Shown here one piece after another: positions 51,312 to 60,762 of a stretch of 64,000 nt of DNA. The stretch lies in the NCBI RefSeq assembly GCF_000406165.1, contig NZ_CM001977.1, positions 2,650,790-2,714,789 of the forward strand, written 5' to 3'. Position 1 is the stretch's first letter. Each line of letters opens with the position of its first letter. This DNA is from Dickeya zeae NCPPB 2538. GTDB taxonomy: Bacteria; Pseudomonadota; Gammaproteobacteria; Enterobacterales; Enterobacteriaceae. The notes under the pieces were generated by a model, which saw only the letters and a program-made list of their open reading frames with translations, was not told the DNA's origin and did no database searches. The translations under genes and the position numbers were made by a program.

Positions 51312-52334
51312 TTATTTCGTTGCTGGCGGTGAGTTATCCGTCAGTCCGGCGCGCAACTGTGGTTGCCATAACACCTGTAGTGAGGAGGGGGCTTCCCCCA
51401 TCAACAAACGCGACACCATCTGGGCTATCTGCTGGCCCACCTGCGAACGGGTAGCCTGTGTGATGGCGGTGACCGGTATCTCCAGCAACGAGTCGGCTGG
51501 CAGGCCATCATAGACGATCAACGATACCGCGCGCTCCCCTTGCAGACGGCCGCTGTCGCGCAACGCCAGCGCCGCCCCTTCCCCTTGTGTGCTGCCATCG
51601 ATAACGATAGCGGTAGGAGGCTGTGGCAACGCCAGCCATTGCAACGTTGCCTGATACCCTTCCCGGCGTGATGGTGCCACCTGCCGTAACAGTTCATCAC
51701 GCGGGGCGATACCGGCTGCCGCCAATGCTTCCAGATAGCCAGCGCGACGTTGGGCGATAAAGGATTGCGGATGATGTTCGCCAAGAAAAGCGATGTGACG
51801 GTGACCGAGCGAGATCAAATGCCGGGTGGCGAGCGCCGCACCGGCCTGACTGTCAAAATCGAACCAGGCATAGGGCAATGGCAGATCACTGCGCCCGAGC
51901 GCCAAAAACGGAAAGCCGACCGATTGCAGGTATTGCAGTCGGGGGTCTTGTTGCAACGTATGCGCGACGATCAACGCATCCACCCGGCGGCTTTCTATCA
52001 TGCGTAAAAACGCATGGTGATCGGCCTGCTCCTTGTCGGCAATCAGCAGCAGATCAATCTCCTGCTTCGCCAGCTCGTGGCTGATTTCCGCCACCATCTC
52101 CATAAAAGTGGTGTTACTGAGCGGTGCGGGCTGCATCGGAAACACCAGCCCTACCGCGTCAATACGCCCCATTTTCAGTCGGCGGGCAAACGTATTGGGG
52201 CGATAACCAAGACGTCGCGCTTCTTCTTCCACCCTCAGGCGCGTTTGAGCGGCCACGTCATCGTAGCCATTGAGCGCCCGGCTGACGGTGGTGACCGATA
52301 ATCCCAACGTTTTTGCAATCTGTTTCAGTGACAT
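51312..52334 (-). CDS. rafR: LacI-family repressor of the alpha-galactoside operon
   Basis: A 340-residue LacI/GalR regulator. The helix-turn-helix and hinge are at residues 1-60 (SLKQIAKTLGLSVTTVSRAL, then RRLGYRPNTFARRLKMGR), followed by a periplasmic-binding-like effector domain (VGLVFPMQPAPLSNTTF, LISLGHRHIAFLGEH, VIDGSTQGEGAALAL). It lies directly upstream of the operators and the alpha-galactosidase on the same strand. It should repress rafA-rafB and bind an alpha-galactoside or galactose as inducer; this is inferred from context. Confidence 0.9.
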   Translation of the reverse strand: MSLKQIAKTLGLSVTTVSRALNGYDDVAAQTRLRVEEEARRLGYRPNTFARRLKMGRIDAVGLVFPMQPAPLSNTTFMEMVAEISHELAKQEIDLLLIADKEQADHHAFLRMIESRRVDALIVAHTLQQDPRLQYLQSVGFPFLALGRSDLPLPYAWFDFDSQAGAALATRHLISLGHRHIAFLGEHHPQSFIAQRRAGYLEALAAAGIAPRDELLRQVAPSRREGYQATLQWLALPQPPTAIVIDGSTQGEGAALALRDSGRLQGERAVSLIVYDGLPADSLLEIPVTAITQATRSQVGQQIAQMVSRLLMGEAPSSLQVLWQPQLRAGLTDNSPPATK

Positions 52335-52755
52335 GGCGCATCATTCACCCTGAATGCTATTACGGGCCAGACTACCACAAATCACGGCAAGGGGGGATGC
52401 GAGAGGCGGTTGACAAACAGCCAAGTGGTTTTGTGAACGGTGATATCTGTCTGGGTTGTGGATGATTTCGTGCGAGGTAAAGCCAATCTTTCCTTTGTAA
52501 CATTATCTCTCGCACGACAAGGAGAGGCTCAAACGCCGCCTCTCCTTGACCACTGGCTTGAGGGCTAAACTGTGCCGCTTCGCGGTTCCTTCGGCGTTCG
52601 CCTTCGCTGTTCGGGCCGCCCGTGACGCTCTCCCGGAGCGGCACGGGCTTTCGCCGAGTCCATGCGGCTCACCCGGCGAAGTCGTCCACCTCAGCACCGT
52701 TTTTAACGCCGGAAAACCCTTCGCCTGTCATGAAAGGCACTACGAGAAGAGAGCC
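52335..52755. other. Intergenic region with fdo terminator-like hairpin
   Basis: 420 bp between the LacI gene's start and the 3' end of fdoI. CAAGGAGAGGC (52518-52528) and GCCTCTCCTTG (52538-52548) form an 11-bp perfect stem with a 9-base loop, probably the end of the fdo transcript although no T-tract follows. The GC-rich stretch 52560-52740 has no supported gene. Confidence 0.55.
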
Positions 52756-53397
52756 TTACTTCTTGTCTTTGTTGGCTTTATCGATCACCATGCGCGCCCA
52801 GCGCGGGTGGTGTTTCAGCGCCCACTTCTCCGAGACCTTGCCTTCAATCATGCCTTTGATCGAACCACGGACCCAGAACGCCATGTACAGGTGAATCAAA
52901 ATGGCGTGGATCAGCACAATGGCGGCGGTGGCGTGCAGCAAAATGGCATAACGCACCAGGTCTATCGGGAACAAATGGGCGAAGTACGGCCGCCACATGA
53001 TGACACCGGTAATCAACAGCACCAGCGTTAAGCCCATGATGCTCCAGAACATCAGTTTCTGGCCGGGGTTGTATTTACCCACATCCGCCACTTCATGCTC
53101 GTTGCCCTTGAGTACCTCAATGATATTCAGGAACCACGGCACATCCTGACGTTTCGGGATATTATGACCGACAAAACGGATAAACATCGGCACCAGACAC
53201 ACCACAATCAAAATACCGAAGAACGGGTGCATGATGCGCCCCATCTGCGGCGTACCGAAGGTTTGCGTCAGCCATTGCAGCGTCGGGAAAAACAGCGCGA
53301 TCCCCGACAGCGCCACCAGAAAGAAACTGATCACCACAATCCAGTGGCAAACACGGTCGGCGAACTTCGTGCGCACAATCATTTTTGGGTTACTCAT
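52756..53397 (-). CDS. fdoI: Formate dehydrogenase-O/N cytochrome b556 (gamma) subunit
   Basis: The 213-residue membrane subunit that passes electrons from the iron-sulfur subunit to quinone through two haem b groups. Four membrane helices are visible (CHWIVVISFFLVALSGIALFF, FFGILIVVCLVPMFIRFVG, LMFWSIMGLTLVLLITGVI, LLHATAAIVLIHAILIHLYMAF), with the haem histidines in HWIV, HPFFG and HATAAIVLIHAILIH. The start at 53397 (MSNPKMIVRTK) overlaps fdoH by 8 bp; the open frame runs further upstream inside fdoH. Slightly closer to FdoI than FdnI by eye. Confidence 0.92.
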   Translation of the reverse strand: MSNPKMIVRTKFADRVCHWIVVISFFLVALSGIALFFPTLQWLTQTFGTPQMGRIMHPFFGILIVVCLVPMFIRFVGHNIPKRQDVPWFLNIIEVLKGNEHEVADVGKYNPGQKLMFWSIMGLTLVLLITGVIMWRPYFAHLFPIDLVRYAILLHATAAIVLIHAILIHLYMAFWVRGSIKGMIEGKVSEKWALKHHPRWARMVIDKANKDKK

Positions 53398-54313
53398 GCT
53401 TATCGTCTCCTTCATGCGCCTGTTCTTTATCCGAATGTGCGTCATCCGAATGTGCTATCTCCTCCGTGTTCGGGCCAATACCGATGTAGTGGAACATCAA
53501 CCCGGCGAAGGTGGCGACAAAGCCCAGCGTAGATAACGGCTTGAGAATGCCTTTCCACAGGTTGACTGGCGTCGAGATTTTCGGATTATCCGGCAGGTTG
53601 TGGTACAGCGACGGTTTATCCGCATGATGCAACACATACATCACATGCGTACCGCCGACGCCTTCAGGGTCATACAGACCGGCGTTGGTGTAACCGCGTT
53701 TTTTCAGATGCGCGATACGTTCGGCCGCCACGTTCTTCATTTCTTCTTTGGTACCGAAATGAATCGCGCCGGTCGGGCAGGTTTTCACGCAGGCCGGTTC
53801 CTGACCAGTGCTGACGCGATCGACACACAGCGTACATTTGTAGACGCGGTTATCCTGCTTGTTTAAGCGTGGAATATTGAACGGACACCCGGCGATACAG
53901 TAGCCACAACCGATGCAGTGTTCAGACTGAAAATCGACGATACCGTTGGCGTACTGAATAATGGCACCGGCCGACGGGCAGGCTTTCAGGCAGCCCGGCT
54001 CGGCACAGTGCATACAGCCGTCCTTGCGGATCAACCATTCCAGACGGTCTTCGCTCTCCACTTCAGAAAAGCGCATCACCGTCCAGGATTTCGCGCTCAG
54101 ATCGGTGGGGTTGTCGTACACCCCCACGTTGTGACCGACTTCATCACGAATGTCGTTCCACTCGGAACAGGCCGCCTGACAGGCTTTACAGCCGATACAG
54201 GTAGTGACGTCGATAAGTTTGGCGACTTCGCTTTTATCATCCCGAACCTGTGGCGGCGGCGTCAGGCTACTGGTGGCCGAACGCTGGATAATATCCTGAG
54301 ATTGCATTGACAT
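53390..54313 (-). CDS. fdoH: Formate dehydrogenase-O/N iron-sulfur (beta) subunit
   Basis: The 307-residue beta subunit with four [4Fe-4S] clusters, visible as CIGCKACQAACSEW, CMHCAEPGCLKACPS, CIGCGYCIAGCPF and CTLCVDRVSTGQEPACVKTCP. A C-terminal membrane helix (TLGFVATFAGLMFHYIGIG) anchors it on the periplasmic side, followed by a His/Asp/Glu-rich tail. It lies 12 bp after fdoG and overlaps fdoI by 8 bp. Confidence 0.95.
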   Translation of the reverse strand: MSMQSQDIIQRSATSSLTPPPQVRDDKSEVAKLIDVTTCIGCKACQAACSEWNDIRDEVGHNVGVYDNPTDLSAKSWTVMRFSEVESEDRLEWLIRKDGCMHCAEPGCLKACPSAGAIIQYANGIVDFQSEHCIGCGYCIAGCPFNIPRLNKQDNRVYKCTLCVDRVSTGQEPACVKTCPTGAIHFGTKEEMKNVAAERIAHLKKRGYTNAGLYDPEGVGGTHVMYVLHHADKPSLYHNLPDNPKISTPVNLWKGILKPLSTLGFVATFAGLMFHYIGIGPNTEEIAHSDDAHSDKEQAHEGDDKHE

Positions 54314-54325
54314 AACGTTTTACCC

Positions 54326-57300
54326 TTACACCTTTTCCACATTGACCAGAAACGCCTTGTACTCCGGCGTTTGCGAGTTGGCATCGCCGACGCTAGGCGT
54401 CAGGGTATTCGCCAGGAATCCCTTGCGCGTCGTCCCTTCGAATCCCCAGTGACAGGGAATGCCGACGGTTTCAATCGCTTTTCCGGCCACGGTCAATGTT
54501 TTGATACGCTTGGTCACCACCGCTTTGGCTTTGATGTAACCGCGCTGGCAGGAGACCTTCACCATATCGCCCGCCTGAATCCCTTTGCTTTTCGCCAGGT
54601 TCTCGCCGATTTCGATAAACTGCTCCGGCTGGATGATCGCATTCATACGCGCATGCTTGGTCCAGTGACGGAACAGCTCGGTGATGGAATAGGTCGTAGC
54701 GACATACGGGAAATCGCTCGCCTTACCCATGGTTTTCGCATCACGCGCAAACAGGCGTGTCGCCGGGTTCGATACCACCGACGGGTGCAGCGGGTTGGTG
54801 CCGATCGGGCTTTCTATCGGTTCGTAGTGTTCCGGGAATGGGCCATCCGCCAGCTTATCCATTGAGAACAGCCGTGCGACGCCTTCTGGTAACATGATGA
54901 ACGGCATGGTGTCTTTGCCCGGCGCTACTGTGGCAGCAAAGTCTGGCACGTCGATGCCTTTCCATTTCTGGCCGGTCCATTCCAGCAGTTTGCGTTTGCT
55001 GTCCCAGGGTTTGCCCTGCAAATCCGCCGAAGCGCGGTTATACAGAATGCGGCGGTTTTGCGGCCAACACCACGCCCAACCCGGCGTACAACCCAGCCCG
55101 ACATCGGTATTGTCGCGGTTCGCCATCTGGTTACCGGCTTCGGTCCAGCTACCGGCGTAAATCCAGCAGAAGCTGGCGGTGGTGCCGTCGTCACGCAACT
55201 GCGAGAAGTCCGCCAGTTGTTGGCCTTTTTTCAGCAGCAGATTGCCTTTCTCATCGAACACATCCGCCAGCGCCATACCATTGGATTCACGGGCAATTTC
55301 TTCCGGCGTCGGGTCTTCCGGGTCCTGATAGTTCCAGTTGATGTTCAACACCGGTTCCGGGCACACACCGCCCTCTTCCCGGTACAGTTCACGCAGGCGC
55401 GTCATCAGGCGACCGAGGATCTTCGCGTCGTGCAGCGCTTCAGCCGGTGGCTCAGCCGCCGCCCAGTGCCATTGCAGCCAGCGCCCGGAGTTGGCGATAG
55501 AACCGTTTTCTTCAGCAAAACAGCTCGACGGCAGACGGAATACTTCGGTCTGAATCTCAGCCGAATTCACGTCATTAAACTCGCCGTGGTTCTGCCAGAA
55601 GGTGGAGGTTTCGGTCGCCAGCGGGTCGATCACCACCATGTATTTCAGTTTCGATAACGCGGCGGTAGCCTTGTTTTTGTTGGAGAACGCCGCCAGCGGG
55701 TTGAAGCCCTGAACGATGTAGCCGTTCATTTTGCCGTCCAGCATCAGTTCGGTTTGGGCCATGACGTCATAGCTGCGGTCCCACTTCGGCAGCCAGTCAT
55801 AACCCCAGTTGTTGGAGGCCTGCGCGTTATCACCCCAGAAGCTCTTCATCATGCTGATAAAGAACTTCGGCGTATTCTTCCAGTAGTTAACCTGATCCGC
55901 CAGCAGCGCATCCGGCGTGATCTGACTGAGGTAGGTTTTCAGGTCACCCTGTTTTTCAGACGGCAACGGCATGTAACCCGGCAGGTTGAGGCTCAGCAGC
56001 CCCAGGTCGGTATACCCCTGAATGTTGGAGTGACCACGCAGCGCATTGATGCCGCCGCCCGCCATACCGATGTTGCCGAGCAACAGTTGGATCATGGCCG
56101 CCGAGCGGATGATCTGCGCGCCGTTGGTGTGATGCGTCCAGCCCAGTGCATACATGAAGGTCGCGGTTTTGTTCGGCACGCAGGTGCTGGCCAGCGACTG
56201 GCAAATCTCTTCATAGGCTTTCGCCGGTGTGCCGCACAGCGAGGTCACCATCTCCGGCGTGTAACGGGAAACATGTTTTTTTAGCAGGTTCCACACGCAG
56301 CGCGGATGACTTAAGGTCATGTCCCGTTTGGCGAAACCGTCCGCCCCCAGTTCGTACTGCCAGCTGCTCTTGTCGTACTGGTGCGTCTGGCTGTTATAAC
56401 CACTGAACAGCCCCTCGTCGAAGCTGAAATCCTCACGCACGATCAGGCTGGCGTTGGTGTAAGACTTCACATACTCGTGGTGAATCTTGTCGTGGGTGAT
56501 CAGGTAGTTGACGACACCGAGCAGGAAAGCGGCATCCGACCCGGCGCGGATCGGCGCGTACAGGTCAGCAACGGCGGCAGAACGGTTAAAACGCGGGTCA
56601 ACCACAATCAGTTTGGCATCGTTATGGGTTTTGGCTTCCACCGCCCATTTGAAGCCGACCGGATGCGCCTCCGCCGCGTTGCCACCCATCACGATGATCA
56701 CGTTGGCGTTTTTGATGTCCACCCAGTTGTTGGTCATCGCCCCACGGCCGAACGTCGGTGCCAGCGCGGCAACGGTCGGGCCGTGGCACAGGCGCGCCTG
56801 ACAATCGATAGCCACCATACCCAGCGAACGGGCAAACTTCTGGTCGAGAATACCGGTTTCATTACTGGCGGCAGACGAGCACAGCATCCCGGTGGTCAGC
56901 CAGCGGTTGACCAGCGTGCCTTTAGCGTTAACACGCTCAAAGTTGGCGTCACGGTCTTTTTTCATCAGCCGGGCGATACGGTCGATCGCCTCATCCCAAC
57001 TGATACGCTGCCATTTGTCTGAACCCGGCGCACGGTATTCCGGGTATTTCAGGCGACCTTCGCTATGGATGTAATCCACCAGACCGGCACCTTTCGGGCA
57101 CAACGAACCACGGCTGACCGGGTGATCCGGGTCCCCTTCAATGTGAAAGATGGCCTGTTTAGCGTTTTTTGCCCCATCACCCAGGCTGTACATCAGTAGC
57201 CCGCAGCCCACAGAGCAATACGTGCAGTTATTACGGGTTTCTTTTGAGCGCAGCAGTTTGTACTGACGAACAGAGGCCATCGCCTCTGTGGGTGTAAATC

Positions 57301-57373
57301 CTAAAACAGCGAGTGTAGTCCCTGCCATTCCCCCGGCGCAGACTTTAAAAAAGCCCCTTCGATTAACTTGCAT
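54326..57373 (-). CDS. fdoG: Formate dehydrogenase-O/N molybdenum (alpha) subunit, cysteine form
   Basis: The 1015-residue catalytic subunit that oxidises formate in the periplasm with molybdopterin cofactor. A twin-arginine signal (VNRRGFFK then AGGMAGTTLAVLGF) ends near residue 33. The [4Fe-4S] cluster motif is CTYCSVGCGLLMYS. The metal-ligating residue at position 196, in QARLCHGPTV, is encoded by TGC (56788-56786), so it is cysteine; E. coli FdoG and FdnG have selenocysteine at this position. The frame is therefore uninterrupted. The start at 57373 has AGGGAAAAAC upstream and gives the family length (E. coli 1016). First gene of fdoGHI. Confidence 0.95.
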   Translation of the reverse strand: MQVNRRGFFKVCAGGMAGTTLAVLGFTPTEAMASVRQYKLLRSKETRNNCTYCSVGCGLLMYSLGDGAKNAKQAIFHIEGDPDHPVSRGSLCPKGAGLVDYIHSEGRLKYPEYRAPGSDKWQRISWDEAIDRIARLMKKDRDANFERVNAKGTLVNRWLTTGMLCSSAASNETGILDQKFARSLGMVAIDCQARLCHGPTVAALAPTFGRGAMTNNWVDIKNANVIIVMGGNAAEAHPVGFKWAVEAKTHNDAKLIVVDPRFNRSAAVADLYAPIRAGSDAAFLLGVVNYLITHDKIHHEYVKSYTNASLIVREDFSFDEGLFSGYNSQTHQYDKSSWQYELGADGFAKRDMTLSHPRCVWNLLKKHVSRYTPEMVTSLCGTPAKAYEEICQSLASTCVPNKTATFMYALGWTHHTNGAQIIRSAAMIQLLLGNIGMAGGGINALRGHSNIQGYTDLGLLSLNLPGYMPLPSEKQGDLKTYLSQITPDALLADQVNYWKNTPKFFISMMKSFWGDNAQASNNWGYDWLPKWDRSYDVMAQTELMLDGKMNGYIVQGFNPLAAFSNKNKATAALSKLKYMVVIDPLATETSTFWQNHGEFNDVNSAEIQTEVFRLPSSCFAEENGSIANSGRWLQWHWAAAEPPAEALHDAKILGRLMTRLRELYREEGGVCPEPVLNINWNYQDPEDPTPEEIARESNGMALADVFDEKGNLLLKKGQQLADFSQLRDDGTTASFCWIYAGSWTEAGNQMANRDNTDVGLGCTPGWAWCWPQNRRILYNRASADLQGKPWDSKRKLLEWTGQKWKGIDVPDFAATVAPGKDTMPFIMLPEGVARLFSMDKLADGPFPEHYEPIESPIGTNPLHPSVVSNPATRLFARDAKTMGKASDFPYVATTYSITELFRHWTKHARMNAIIQPEQFIEIGENLAKSKGIQAGDMVKVSCQRGYIKAKAVVTKRIKTLTVAGKAIETVGIPCHWGFEGTTRKGFLANTLTPSVGDANSQTPEYKAFLVNVEKV

Positions 57374-57440
57374 GTTTTTCCCTATCATTTTATGTGTCTT
57401 TTTTGTTGCGAGGAATCTAACAACACGCCACGAGGAGATT

Positions 57441-57454
57441 TTGAGCAAAATCAA
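57441..57454. promoter_or_regulatory. FNR-like site upstream of fdoG
   Basis: TTGAGCAAAATCAA differs by one base from the FNR consensus TTGAT-N4-ATCAA. It lies 68 bp upstream of the fdoG start. Oxygen-dependent control of fdoGHI is thus possible; one site in an AT-rich stretch can arise by chance. Confidence 0.4.
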
Positions 57455-57768
57455 GAATTACGGTTTTAATAGTACATTCACCCCCTTTATGGGTATTTAT
57501 GCTCAGACTTTCGCTATGCAAGTAAATACACAACGATATCCGCCTGTTGTCGTTTAGCGTCGTGTCTACCTCATCTCATTCCGGCAACCTGCCGTTCCCC
57601 AGACGTTAACAACGTAATGCAATAACTATCAGACGAATAAATCGATACGGCGTAGCGCTGCAACATGTCAGCAACACCTTAAATGCAAGGTGATGAAAGC
57701 CGAGTGATAAAAGCGGGGGGTAATGGAAGCGAACGTGAAAGCGGGGTAATGCCGCACACACCGGCATT

Positions 57769-57795
57769 AAAAATGGCCCGCATCAATGCGGGCCA
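57769..57795 (-). terminator. Rho-independent terminator of acnB
   Basis: TGGCCCGCA (57774-57782) and TGCGGGCCA (57787-57795) form a 9-bp stem with a TCAA/TTGA tetraloop, followed on the minus strand by TTTTTAA. It starts 7 bp after the acnB stop codon. Confidence 0.92.
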
Positions 57796-57801
57796 GCATG
57801 A

Positions 57802-60402
57802 TCAAACAGCCTGTACCGGAATACGCTTTCCTGCCGCCGGATCTGCCGGTGCAGCAAAGTTCAAATAGCGGTAAATATCTGACGCAGACGGGGACAGAAC
57901 CGCCACCTGCTGCAAATACTCCGCCGCCGTAGGCAACCGACCCAGTATCGCCGCTACCGTACTCAGCTCAGCCGATGCCAGGTAGACGCTGGCGTCCGTC
58001 CCCAGACGATGCGGGAAATTACGTGTCGAGGTGGAAACCACATGGCTACCGGCTTTCACGCGGGCCTGATTCCCCATACAGAGCGAACATCCAGCCGGTT
58101 CAATACGCACGCCTGATTTAATGAACTGGCTAAAATAGCCCTCATCGCTAAGCTGGTGGGCATCCATACGTGTGGGCGGTGCCAGCCAAAGCCGGGCGGC
58201 GATATCCCCTTGATGTTGCGACATCAGTTTACCTGCCGCACGGAAATGCCCAATATTGGTCATGCATGAACCGATAAACACCTCATCAATACGGTTTCCT
58301 GCCACATCGGAGAGGGTTTTCACATCATCCGGGTCATTGGGAACGCACAGAATCGGCTCGTTGATGGTTGCCAGATCGATCTCGATAACAGCGGCATAGT
58401 CAGCGTCGGCATCGGCTTCCAGCAACTGCGGATCATCCAGCCACTGTTCCATGCGTTCAACGCGCCGTGCCAGCGTCGGCGCATCCTGATATCCCTCTTC
58501 TATCATGCTGCGCAGCAACGCCACATTCGAGCGCAAATAGGTTTCCACTTCCGTCTGCTCGAGCTTGATGGTACAGGCCGCCGCCGAGCGCTCGGCCGAG
58601 GCATCCGCCAGTTCAAACGCCTGCTCGACGCTCAACCCCGCCAGACCCTCAATTTCCAGAATACGGCCGGAGAAGATGTTTTTCTTACCCTGCTTGGCGA
58701 CAGTCAGCAACCCTTGCTGGATAGCAAAGTAAGGGATGGCATGGACCAGGTCACGCAGCGTAATGCCCGGTTGCATCTGCCCTTTAAAGCGCACCAGTAC
58801 CGACTCTGGCATATCCAGCGGCATGATGCCGGTTGCCGCCGCGAACGCCACCAGACCGGAACCACCGGGGAACGACAGACCAATCGGGAAACGAGTGTGG
58901 GAATCTGCACCGGTGCCGACGGTATCCGGCACCAGCATCCGGTTGAGCCAGGAGTGGATGATGCCATCACCCGGACGCAGCGATACCCCATTACGCTGGG
59001 TGATAAAATCCGGCAGGGTCTTATGCAGATTGACGTCAACCGGTTTCGGGTAAGCCGACGTGTGGCAGAACGACTGCATCACCAGATCGGCAGAGAATTG
59101 CAGGCAGGCCAAATCTTTCAGCTCATCGCGTGTCATGCCGCCGGTGGTATCCTGCGAGCCCACCGTGGTCATCTGCGGCTCACAATACTGCCCCGGACGA
59201 ACACCGGCAACGCCACACGCCTTACCCACGATTTTCTGCGCCAGCGTATAGCCGCGTGATGACTCGGCAGGTGCCTGAGGCAAACGGAATGCCGTGCTTG
59301 CGGCCAGCCCCAACGACTGACGGGCACGTGCGGTCAGGCTGCGCCCGACGATCAGCGCAATACGTCCGCCCGCGTGCACTTCATCCAGCAGCACGTCGGT
59401 TTTCAGGCTAAAGCGGGTGATCAGGGTATTATCATCATGGCGACGCACGTCACCCTGATAGGGATACACATCAATCACATCACCCGTCGACAGCGCGGTC
59501 ACATCCATCTCGATTGGCAGCGCGCCGGAGTCTTCCAGTGTGTTAAAGAAAATCGGCGCGATTTTACCGGCCAGCACCACCCCACCGGCACGCTTGTTTG
59601 GTACGAACGGAATATCCTGCCCGATGTGCCACAGAATCGAGTTAGTGGCGGATTTACGCGACGAACCGGTGCCCACCACATCACCGACATACACCAGCGG
59701 ATGCCCCTGCGCTTTCAGGGCTTGCATCTGCGCCACCGGGCCGATAGACCCCGGTTTATCCGGCGTGACGCCATCACGCGGCACGCTCAGCATGCACAGC
59801 GCATGCAGCGGGATATCCGGACGCGACCAGGCTTCCGGTGCCGGAGACAGGTCATCAGTGTTGGTTTCACCCGCGACTTTAAATACCGTCAGCGTGATTT
59901 TTTCCGCCAGAGCCGGACGAGCGCTAAACCATTCGGCCTCGGCCCAGGACTGTAATACCCGCTGTGCAGCAACATTCCCCTGCCCGGCTTTCTTTTCAAT
60001 CTCACCAAAATAATCAAATATCAGCAGCGTATGGCTGAGTGCCTTTACTGCTTCTTCGGCTAGCTCATTATTATCGAGTGCATCAATTAATGGCTGAATA
60101 TTATAGCCACCCTGCATCGTCGCCAATAAACGCACAGCAGCAACCGGAGAAATTGCCGCAATAGTTAGCTCGCCACGTACAATTTTCCCCAGAAAATCGG
60201 CTTTCACTTGTGCCGCATCATCAACGCCGGGAGAAATATGGTATGTCAGCAGGTCAAGCCACGCCGGAATATCGCCAGAGGACTGATTTTCGCTGGCAGA
60301 TAATTGAGCGACCAGATCTGTCGCCTGCTGGGCAGTTAACGGCTTGGGCGGAATGCCCATTTCACGTCGTTCTGCAATATGGGCATTATACTGTTCTAAC
60401 AT
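57802..60402 (-). CDS. acnB: Aconitate hydratase B / 2-methylisocitrate dehydratase
   Basis: An 866-residue AcnB-type aconitase that interconverts citrate and isocitrate. Domain order is the AcnB one: helical HEAT-like domain (1-160), swivel domain (about 165-380, with GTGSSRKSATNSI) and the cluster-binding domains. Cluster cysteines are visible in SCMTNIGHFRAAG and GCSLCMGNQARV. The start at 60402 has AGAGGAGTTGTC upstream. In E. coli acnB stands alone near aceEF-lpd; here it stands next to citrate lyase genes on the same strand, 360 bp away. A second acnB elsewhere in the genome is possible but cannot be seen. Confidence 0.95.
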   Translation of the reverse strand: MLEQYNAHIAERREMGIPPKPLTAQQATDLVAQLSASENQSSGDIPAWLDLLTYHISPGVDDAAQVKADFLGKIVRGELTIAAISPVAAVRLLATMQGGYNIQPLIDALDNNELAEEAVKALSHTLLIFDYFGEIEKKAGQGNVAAQRVLQSWAEAEWFSARPALAEKITLTVFKVAGETNTDDLSPAPEAWSRPDIPLHALCMLSVPRDGVTPDKPGSIGPVAQMQALKAQGHPLVYVGDVVGTGSSRKSATNSILWHIGQDIPFVPNKRAGGVVLAGKIAPIFFNTLEDSGALPIEMDVTALSTGDVIDVYPYQGDVRRHDDNTLITRFSLKTDVLLDEVHAGGRIALIVGRSLTARARQSLGLAASTAFRLPQAPAESSRGYTLAQKIVGKACGVAGVRPGQYCEPQMTTVGSQDTTGGMTRDELKDLACLQFSADLVMQSFCHTSAYPKPVDVNLHKTLPDFITQRNGVSLRPGDGIIHSWLNRMLVPDTVGTGADSHTRFPIGLSFPGGSGLVAFAAATGIMPLDMPESVLVRFKGQMQPGITLRDLVHAIPYFAIQQGLLTVAKQGKKNIFSGRILEIEGLAGLSVEQAFELADASAERSAAACTIKLEQTEVETYLRSNVALLRSMIEEGYQDAPTLARRVERMEQWLDDPQLLEADADADYAAVIEIDLATINEPILCVPNDPDDVKTLSDVAGNRIDEVFIGSCMTNIGHFRAAGKLMSQHQGDIAARLWLAPPTRMDAHQLSDEGYFSQFIKSGVRIEPAGCSLCMGNQARVKAGSHVVSTSTRNFPHRLGTDASVYLASAELSTVAAILGRLPTAAEYLQQVAVLSPSASDIYRYLNFAAPADPAAGKRIPVQAV

Positions 60403-60762
60403 GACAACTCCTCTTACCATGGCAATGGTAATCAATGCGTAATTAACGCCAAAATAAAAACAGGTTTGGGTTCAGAGTATTGACATAACAATTGGCGATA
60501 TCATTTTTATACCCGTCATACTTCACGCTATTAGAGTTATTTTGGGTATATCATTTTCAGTCAGACATGCGGTCCTAAGCCCGGAAAATAAATAACGAGC
60601 AAACATCAAATAAAGAAAGTCAGTGCCGCAATACTGGCCTGCAAATACTGGACTGAAATAGCGGTGCGCCCTTATTACGGATTCACCCAGCCAACCCGAC
60701 ACCACTTCGGCGTCAGCCGTACCACCAAAACCGACACCATCCGCTGGTGAAGAGCCGTCTGA
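60403..60762. other. Intergenic region acnB-citX
   Basis: 360 bp that hold the acnB promoter region and, at 60508-60550, a miniature ERIC-like palindrome. The GC content rises towards citX; no gene is supported. Confidence 0.55.
60508..60550. repeat. Internally deleted ERIC-like element (43 bp)
   Basis: The ends TATACCCGTCATACTTCA and TTTTGGGTATA are those of the ERIC at 12737-12863, but the central ~84 bp are missing. It remains an inverted repeat and lies between genes, as ERICs do. Confidence 0.8.

Larger units (their letters stand above)
57374..57801. other. Intergenic region fdoG-acnB
   Basis: About 430 bp upstream of fdoG. It contains an FNR-like site (57441-57454) and, next to acnB, that gene's terminator (57769-57795). 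No gene is supported in the rest. Confidence 0.6.

Noticed and set aside
52546..53031. 161-codon plus-strand frame
   Set aside because: It runs antisense into fdoI and has no family features; the intergenic part is a GC-rich spacer.
54000..57373. Possible selenocysteine insertion (SECIS) in fdoG
   Set aside because: The ligand codon is TGC, so no recoding element is needed.
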